Below, piece after piece: positions 59,623 through 64,000 of a stretch of DNA of 64,000 nt. Made by a program: the position numbers and the translations under genes. The stretch covers positions 1 through 64,000 of the forward strand of contig CAYXVF010000018.1 in the NCBI GenBank assembly GCA_964468125.1. Reading direction: 5' to 3'. The first letter of the stretch is position 1. Each line of letters begins with the position of its first letter. Under the pieces are notes generated by a model. That model saw only the letters and a program-made list of their open reading frames with translations. It had not been told where the DNA came from and ran no database searches. The DNA is from CAYXVF01 sp964468125 (GTDB taxonomy: Bacteria > Myxococcota > XYA12-FULL-58-9 > CAYXVF01).

Positions 59623-60345
59623 TCAATCGAGGAGCAGGTCCGCTACGGCTCTCGGATTGTCGATGAGGACTGAGTGGCCTGCGCGCGGGATCACCCGGAG
59701 ACGCCCAGCTTTCTCTGCGGCTCGCGCCATGATCGGCCTATAGTGCGCGTCGTGCTCGCCGACGCCCCAGGTCACGGGCATCGGGAGCTCGCCGAGCGAC
59801 GGCCAGAGGTCGGGCAGAGCCGCGACCGAGAACGCTTCCATCGCGTCCGCGAGTCCGGACGCCGAGTGACGACGACGGATCGCCCGCGCCTCTGCGACCG
59901 CTGCCGCATCCTCGGTGACTGGCTGGAGGAGCGACTGAGCTTCCCAATGCTCCAAAAAAGCCTCGAGACCTTCTCGACGCAGCATCGCGCTCCAGCGCCG
60001 ATCCGCCGCGAGGCGCTCCTCTCTTTCCTTGGCGTCGCTCAATCCGGGGCGAGCACCGAAGAGCGTGAGGGCGCTGACACGCTGTGGATGAGCGAAGGCG
60101 TAGTGGAGGGCGAGCCGTCCACCGAGTGAATAGCCCACGAGGTGGGCGCGACCGCCGAGCTCATCGACCCCACGGCCGATGACCGAAAATGCGTCCGAAA
60201 GCGCTTCGGGAGCCACTGCGCCTGCGTGCCCCGGGAGTGCGGGCGCGCTCATCCTTCCGTCCGTAGGAAGGCAGGCGCGCACGGCGCGAAAGCTTTCCGG
60301 GGCACCGGTGAAGCCGTGCAAGAGCAGCAAAGAATCCACCGCCAA
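59623..60345 (-). CDS. MenH-like alpha/beta hydrolase
   Basis: This 240-residue protein is read from a TTG at 60343-60345 (a GTG at 60337-60339 is a possible start). SLLLLHGFTGAPESFRAVRA, LPGHAGAVAPEAL, HLVGYSLGGRLALHYAFAHP with nucleophile Ser in GYSLGG, and WGVGEHDAHYRPIM plus VIPRAGHSVLIDNP, with Asp and His, are all present. This is the layout of MenH (SHCHC synthase of menaquinone synthesis) and related hydrolases. No men genes are near, so it may be a paralogue with another substrate. Confidence 0.78.
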   Translation of the reverse strand: MAVDSLLLLHGFTGAPESFRAVRACLPTDGRMSAPALPGHAGAVAPEALSDAFSVIGRGVDELGGRAHLVGYSLGGRLALHYAFAHPQRVSALTLFGARPGLSDAKEREERLAADRRWSAMLRREGLEAFLEHWEAQSLLQPVTEDAAAVAEARAIRRRHSASGLADAMEAFSVAALPDLWPSLGELPMPVTWGVGEHDAHYRPIMARAAEKAGRLRVIPRAGHSVLIDNPRAVADLLLD

Positions 60346-60439
60346 ACCCTATGTGCTGACTCCGCCCGCGCCAAGGCTCCTCTGAGCCAATGCCTCGTCT
60401 ATCGTGACGCTCGTCTTCTCGATGGAAAGGACCGCACCG

Positions 60440-61150
60440 ATGCGACTCGCAAAGGCAGACGCTCAGAGTCGCCTGTTCGCGATGGAGCAGCGCGTGAGCG
60501 CGCGCCGGGGGCCGCCAGCGCGCCTCGCCGGGCTCACCGACTCACTGCAAGAAGGCTGTGACAACGGACACGCACCGAGTTGTTACCGCTTGGCGAGCGC
60601 CTACGAGGCGGGGGTCGGAGTCGCGCGGGATCAGAACTGGGCGGTCACGGCCTACGGGACCGCCTGCGCCGCCGGCGACGAATGGTCCTGTTTTCGCCAG
60701 GGAATGCTCCTCCTCGAAGGCGAGGTGCAGGTGCGGCCCGCCGAGGCCTATGCGGCGCTGCAAAGCAGCTGCGACGCGGGGGTGGCGCCCGCCTGTCGCA
60801 CGCTCGCGGAGCGGGCGGCGCGTGGGGATGGCGTCGAGAAGGAGCCCGCACTCGCCGCGGCGCTCTATCAGAAAGCCTGTCTCGAGGCGGACCTGCACGC
60901 CTGTGTTTCCGGCGGTCTGCTCTACCGCGATGGGGGGGACGGCCTGCCGCGAAACGGTGAAAAGGCGGTGTTTCTCCTCGAACTCGCTTGCGATGGCGAC
61001 CTTCCCACCGCGTGCGGCTATTTGGGTGAGATTTTCCTCAAGGGGTGGGGCGTTCCCGTCGATGCGCAACGAGGTCGGGAGCTCATCGGCCGCGCCTGCG
61101 ACGGTGGGGACTACGGGGCCTGCACCGTCGACGACGCACGTGACCCGTAG
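60440..61150 (+). CDS. Sel1-repeat protein
   Basis: This 236-residue protein starts at ATG 60440 with AAAGGA 8 bases upstream; in-frame GTG 60404 and ATG 60422 are alternatives. From about residue 40 it has Cys-bearing Sel1-like repeats of the Helicobacter Hcp type: GCDNGHAPSCYRLASAYEAG, ACAAGDEWSCFRQGMLLLEG, SCDAGVAPACRTLAERAARG, ACLEADLHACVSGGLLYRDG, ACDGDLPTACGYLGEIFLKG and ACDGGDYGACTVDD. The paired Cys in each repeat suggest disulfides, but no signal peptide is seen. The role is unknown. Confidence 0.75.
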   Translation: MRLAKADAQSRLFAMEQRVSARRGPPARLAGLTDSLQEGCDNGHAPSCYRLASAYEAGVGVARDQNWAVTAYGTACAAGDEWSCFRQGMLLLEGEVQVRPAEAYAALQSSCDAGVAPACRTLAERAARGDGVEKEPALAAALYQKACLEADLHACVSGGLLYRDGGDGLPRNGEKAVFLLELACDGDLPTACGYLGEIFLKGWGVPVDAQRGRELIGRACDGGDYGACTVDDARDP

Positions 61151-61180
61151 TGAAACGACCCGCGATTCAGTTTGAACGGC

Positions 61181-61224
61181 CGTCGGGTTCACACCGATAC
61201 AGGCCGACGATTATTCGTTTTTTT
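61181..61224 (+). terminator. Possible terminator after the Sel1-repeat gene
   Basis: CGTCGG at 61181-61186 region and CCGACG at 61204-61209 form perfect 6-base arms with an 18-base loop, and seven T's follow at 61218-61224. The loop is long and the T-run is displaced, so the terminator is weak evidence only. It lies between the Sel1 gene and the NtrC-type gene. Confidence 0.25.
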
Positions 61225-61293
61225 GCGCATAGGGGCTAAGTCCAACCGCTCCTCGTGCCGTCGTCTTCTCCTGGGAACAAAGGAGAACGGCGA

Positions 61294-62682
61294 ATGACGA
61301 CCACGCGATCGATTCTCGCAGCGGACGACGACGAGCTGGTGCTCGCGATGGTGGAGCGCGCGCTTCGCAAAGCGGGCTACGCGGTCACGACGGCGGTCGA
61401 CGGTGCGAGCGCCCGTGCGCTGCTGGACACGCGTCGCTTCGACCTACTCCTCACGGACATCTCCATGCCCGGCATGACGGGCTTCGAGCTGATGGCCGAG
61501 GCCCATGCGCTCGGGATGGTGGGGGCCACGGTCGTGATGACTGGCGAGAGCTCGATCAACACCGCCGTCCGAGCGATGCGGGAAGGGGCGAGCGATTTCG
61601 TCACGAAGCCCGTCACGCCTGATGCGATCGTCTCGACCGTCGACCGGGTTCTCGGCACCTCTCTCTCCTGTGAGGGCGATGAATACGCCTCGGCCCGCGC
61701 CTTTCGCGAAGCCCACGCACGCGAAATGGTCGGGGAGCACCCGAAGCTTCTCGAGGTTTTTAGCCTCCTCGAACGGGTCGTGGACACGGACTGCAACGTG
61801 CTGATCAGCGGTGAGAGTGGCACGGGGAAAGAGCTCGTCGCCAAAGCCGTTCACGATGCGAGCGAGCGACATGAGGGTCCGTTTGTGACGGTCAACTGCG
61901 CGGCCATTCCCGCGGAGCTGATGGAATCGGAAATCTTCGGGCACGCCAAGGGTGCGTTCACCGGTGCCACTGAACGTCGGCTCGGAAAGTTCGAGGCGGC
62001 CGACGGTGGCACGCTGTTTCTCGATGAGATCGGAGAGATGGATCTGGCGCTCCAGTCAAAGCTGCTTCGCGTGATCCAGGATCGTCAGTTCACGCCGGTG
62101 GGCGAGCACCGCTCGCGGACCGCCAATGTCCGAATCGTGGCCGCAACGAACCGAAACCTCGAAGCGGAAGCGCAGGCCGGGACCTTCAGACTGGACCTCT
62201 ATCATCGTCTCAACGTGATCCCCGTGGAGTTGCCTCCACTGCGGGAGCGGAGCAGCGATGTGGGGGCGCTCGTTCAACACTTCGCCAAGCTCACCGCGGC
62301 CCGCTACCGCCGACCGGTCGTAGGTGTCAGCGACGAGGCACTTCGCCTCCTGGAAGGGCACAGCTGGCCAGGAAACGTGCGCGAGCTGCGCAACTTGGTC
62401 GAACGGCTGGTGATCCTCAAGAAGGACGAAACTCCGATCGGAGTGAAGGAGTTGCCCGCGTCGTTCCAGCAGGTCCGCGTGAGCCAAGCCTTTGGCGCCC
62501 TTCGCCTGCCGGAAGCGGGTATCGACCTGCGAGGGACTCTCGAGAAGATCGAGTCTCAGCTGACCAAGGACGCGCTCGAGCGCTCCAAAGGCAATAAAGC
62601 GAAGGCCGCGAGCCTCCTCGGTCTGAAACGTACGACCCTGCTAGAACGCATCAAGCGACTCAATCTCGCTGAGGTGGCGTGA
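61294..62682 (+). CDS. NtrC-family sigma-54 response regulator
   Basis: This 462-residue protein starts at ATG 61294 (MTTTRSILAADDDELVLAMV) behind AAAGGAGA. The receiver domain has the acidic pocket ADDDE and the phosphoacceptor Asp55 in LLLTDISMPGMTG, with conserved Lys in FVTKPVTPD. The AAA+ sigma-54 activator domain has VLISGESGTGKELVAKAVHD (Walker A, about 173-180), GAFTGA at about 220-225 (sigma-54 contact loop), LFLDEIGEMDLALQSKLLRV (Walker B) and VRIVAATNRNLEAEAQAGTF. A Fis-type HTH ends it (LTKDALERSKGNKAKAASLL, then GLKRTTLLERIKRL). It lies directly before a consensus sigma-54 promoter and the truncated gene behind it. Confidence 0.94.
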   Translation: MTTTRSILAADDDELVLAMVERALRKAGYAVTTAVDGASARALLDTRRFDLLLTDISMPGMTGFELMAEAHALGMVGATVVMTGESSINTAVRAMREGASDFVTKPVTPDAIVSTVDRVLGTSLSCEGDEYASARAFREAHAREMVGEHPKLLEVFSLLERVVDTDCNVLISGESGTGKELVAKAVHDASERHEGPFVTVNCAAIPAELMESEIFGHAKGAFTGATERRLGKFEAADGGTLFLDEIGEMDLALQSKLLRVIQDRQFTPVGEHRSRTANVRIVAATNRNLEAEAQAGTFRLDLYHRLNVIPVELPPLRERSSDVGALVQHFAKLTAARYRRPVVGVSDEALRLLEGHSWPGNVRELRNLVERLVILKKDETPIGVKELPASFQQVRVSQAFGALRLPEAGIDLRGTLEKIESQLTKDALERSKGNKAKAASLLGLKRTTLLERIKRLNLAEVA

Positions 62683-63007
62683 AGCCTTCGCCCCTCGCCG
62701 AAGCGCACTGGCGCGCCACTCAGGGGTATTCCTCTCGAACGAGTCGAGGTTTCAAATCCCGCGTTTGTGGGATTGACGCCCCCGTTTGCCCTCTCCTGCG
62801 ACGCCGAGTGCGCGCCTCCACAGCGCGCCTTTCATCCGAAGCTCGGATGGGGGGCCGTCCCTCGACGTCCACGGTCACACCGTCGGAATCCCGACGTGCC
62901 GACGGGCCGTCGACGCTCGGGTCGGCGACGATCGCCCGAAATTCCCCTGATTCGTGCCCTTTTCACCCCGACGGGCATGGCACGCCGGTTGCTCTACCTA
63001 GGGCGCC
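62683..63007 (+). other. Spacer of 325 bases before the truncated gene
   Basis: No gene is supported here. The stretch holds the sigma-54 promoter just before the next start. A segment resembling a tRNA T-loop (GGTTTCAAATCC) occurs at about 62747, but no tRNA structure surrounds it. Activator sites for the NtrC-type protein might lie here; I could not identify repeats. Confidence 0.5.
62978..62993 (+). promoter_or_regulatory. Consensus sigma-54 promoter (-24/-12)
   Basis: TGGCACG at 62978-62984, four bases, then TTGCT at 62989-62993 matches the sigma-54 consensus TGGCACG-N4-TTGC[AT] at every defined base. The predicted start point is about 10-12 bases after the GC of the -12 element, near 63003, and the next gene's ATG is at 63008. 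A GAFTGA-bearing activator gene ends 295 bases upstream, supporting use of this promoter. Confidence 0.75.
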
Positions 63008-64000
63008 ATGACGTATGTCGCCACAGTCCTGATTCTCGCCGCTTCCGGTGCCGTTGACGACGGCGCGCTCGAGCGTCGTGTATCGATTGGAAACGACGCG
63101 TCCTCTGTTGAAACGTTCAGCCTGTCGGATGGGCACAGCCTGCTCCTGGTGGGGCCGGAAACCACGATGAAGCGCATCGCACCGCAGCTCCGCGTGGACG
63201 GGCGTGTACGGGTGCGGGCACTTCCCGATGCGCGCGCCGAGCTGTTCTTGCGTGCTCCTACACCGCTTCAGTCCGTGACGTCGAAGAAGGGAGTGCTCGC
63301 CTACCGCGTGGCAGATCGGCGCGCGCTGATCGTTCAGCATCTGTCAAACCGGTCGCGCAAGCCGCTGCCCTCTGAATACACCTTCAAGTTCTTCCGAAAG
63401 ACGGAGAACCAAATCGCGCGGGGACAGCTTCGAAGTGCAGAGAAGAAGCTCGAGCGCATGAAGAAGAAGGATGAGCTCGCCGAGTTCGCTCGACTGCGCC
63501 TCGCCGACATTGCGTTCATGAAGGGGGACACGACCTCCGCGTGCGCCGAGTATGCGCAGCTCGTTCGGGACAATGAGAAGAGTGCAGCGGGAACACTGGC
63601 GGCGCTGCGCTCTCACAGCATCCTGTGCCCGGGTTCGGGCTACGAGCGTCTGGCCTGGGAGCGGCTTCTAGAGCACATCCTGCGGATCGGCGGAGAGGTA
63701 GGCGACGCCCTGTGGAGCGAAGCGATGTGGACGCTCGGTCTCGCGGAATCCGTCGATGCGATGCGCGTCGTCATATCATTGATCGAGCCTCATCGCGCCG
63801 ACGGTGACTATCCGATGGGCGGCGTCGACATCCTCCGCCGCAATCTACTGGGCCGTCTCCTGTGGCGAACCGAGAGCCCGATCGAAATCGCGAAGACCTA
63901 CATCGCCTTTGCCGCGGAGATCGGTCGTCATCCTGAGCACCGCCATCTCGAGCTCGTCGTCGCTCGGGCGTTTCTAGAGAACGGATTGCCCGAGCGCGCC
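63008..64000 (+). CDS. Secreted TPR-like protein, partial (C-terminus beyond window)
   Basis: A frame open from ATG 63008 to the window end encodes at least 331 residues without a stop. MTYVATVLILAASGAVDDGA resembles a short export signal, though lacking positive charges. A beta-rich N-terminal region (ETFSLSDGHSLLLVGPETTM, then APQLRVDGRVRVRALPDARA) precedes helical repeats such as FRKTENQIARGQLRSAEKKL and FARLRLADIAFMKGDTTSAC, suggesting TPR-type units; AAEIGRHPEHRHLELVVARA continues them. I recognise no family. It lies behind the sigma-54 promoter with a leader of only a few bases, so translation may be near-leaderless. The downstream ATG at 63170 seems too late to be the start. Confidence 0.6.
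   Translation, partial: MTYVATVLILAASGAVDDGALERRVSIGNDASSVETFSLSDGHSLLLVGPETTMKRIAPQLRVDGRVRVRALPDARAELFLRAPTPLQSVTSKKGVLAYRVADRRALIVQHLSNRSRKPLPSEYTFKFFRKTENQIARGQLRSAEKKLERMKKKDELAEFARLRLADIAFMKGDTTSACAEYAQLVRDNEKSAAGTLAALRSHSILCPGSGYERLAWERLLEHILRIGGEVGDALWSEAMWTLGLAESVDAMRVVISLIEPHRADGDYPMGGVDILRRNLLGRLLWRTESPIEIAKTYIAFAAEIGRHPEHRHLELVVARAFLENGLPERA

Noticed and set aside
62005..62025. A second sigma-54-like TGGCACG inside the NtrC-type gene
   Set aside because: The -12 GC element is missing at the correct distance.
62745..62775. T-loop-like GGTTTCAAATCC suggesting a tRNA gene
   Set aside because: No acceptor stem, D-arm or anticodon arm can be folded around it in either direction.
1..64000. 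CRISPR arrays, insertion sequences, integrases, rRNA genes
   Set aside because: No regularly spaced repeats, transposase-like frames or ribosomal RNA-like sequence were seen anywhere in the window.

Overview
This is about 64 kb of GC-rich, densely coding bacterial DNA. It reads like a chromosomal segment of a myxobacterium-type deltaproteobacterium (Myxococcota). The reasons are a eukaryote-type Ser/Thr kinase, several PilZ proteins, large TPR proteins with paired outer-membrane barrels resembling the Myxococcus Glt gliding machinery, a paired ArsA/Get3-like ATPase operon, an NtrC-type activator with a consensus sigma-54 promoter, and many secreted or lipid-anchored proteins. The taxonomy is an inference. 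A run of 100 Ns at 59164-59263 shows the sequence is a draft scaffold.

Layout. 1-3700 is a worn region: gene remnants (transglutaminase, short-chain dehydrogenase/epimerase, 5'-nucleotidase, a frameshifted membrane ORF) lie among an AraC regulator, an alpha/beta hydrolase and a DUF4136 lipoprotein. 3768-4748 is a ribonuclease Z-type hydrolase. 4982-9289 is the most striking block, a minus-strand operon of a haem-c lipoprotein, an iron-sulfur flavoprotein fused to a second flavodoxin-like domain, BchJ and BchE (anaerobic Mg-protoporphyrin ester cyclase). Two CRP/FNR-type palindromes sit in it, each 41.5 bases upstream of the start point predicted from a -10-like hexamer. 9281-17374 carries a broken Tat-signal gene and housekeeping genes (bioY, msrA, a methyltransferase, an acyltransferase, aat, ribD, a homocysteine methyltransferase/MTHFR fusion). 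17507-25431 holds an EI24-like membrane protein, a Ser/Thr kinase that seems to start at CTG, two PilZ proteins and a dnaJ-ArsA-ArsA operon.

25712-29297 has a secreted lipoprotein, a PilT-type ATPase and a formyltransferase-like enzyme. 29404-38958 is a co-oriented Glt-like envelope cluster: cNMP-binding protein, two outer-membrane barrels, TPR protein, giant TPR protein, coiled-coil lipoprotein, TPR protein. A Tat-exported small subunit and a GMC oxidoreductase follow. 42080-47874 groups a repeated lamin-tail-like lipoprotein, a thermonuclease lipoprotein, a ComEA-type helix-hairpin-helix protein with a barrel-like body and, convergently, a ComEC-like metallo-beta-lactamase lipoprotein. This looks like an envelope system for handling extracellular DNA. 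47880-53372 contains a sensor kinase, a HicB-like protein, a CpaF-like protein without its P-loop, a small membrane protein, a decayed gene and a lipase.

53369-59077 encodes a double-length UvrA of 1902 residues, two UvrA copies in one chain. After the gap come a small membrane protein, a MenH-like hydrolase, a Sel1-repeat protein, an NtrC-family regulator and, behind a consensus sigma-54 promoter, a secreted protein that runs off the window.
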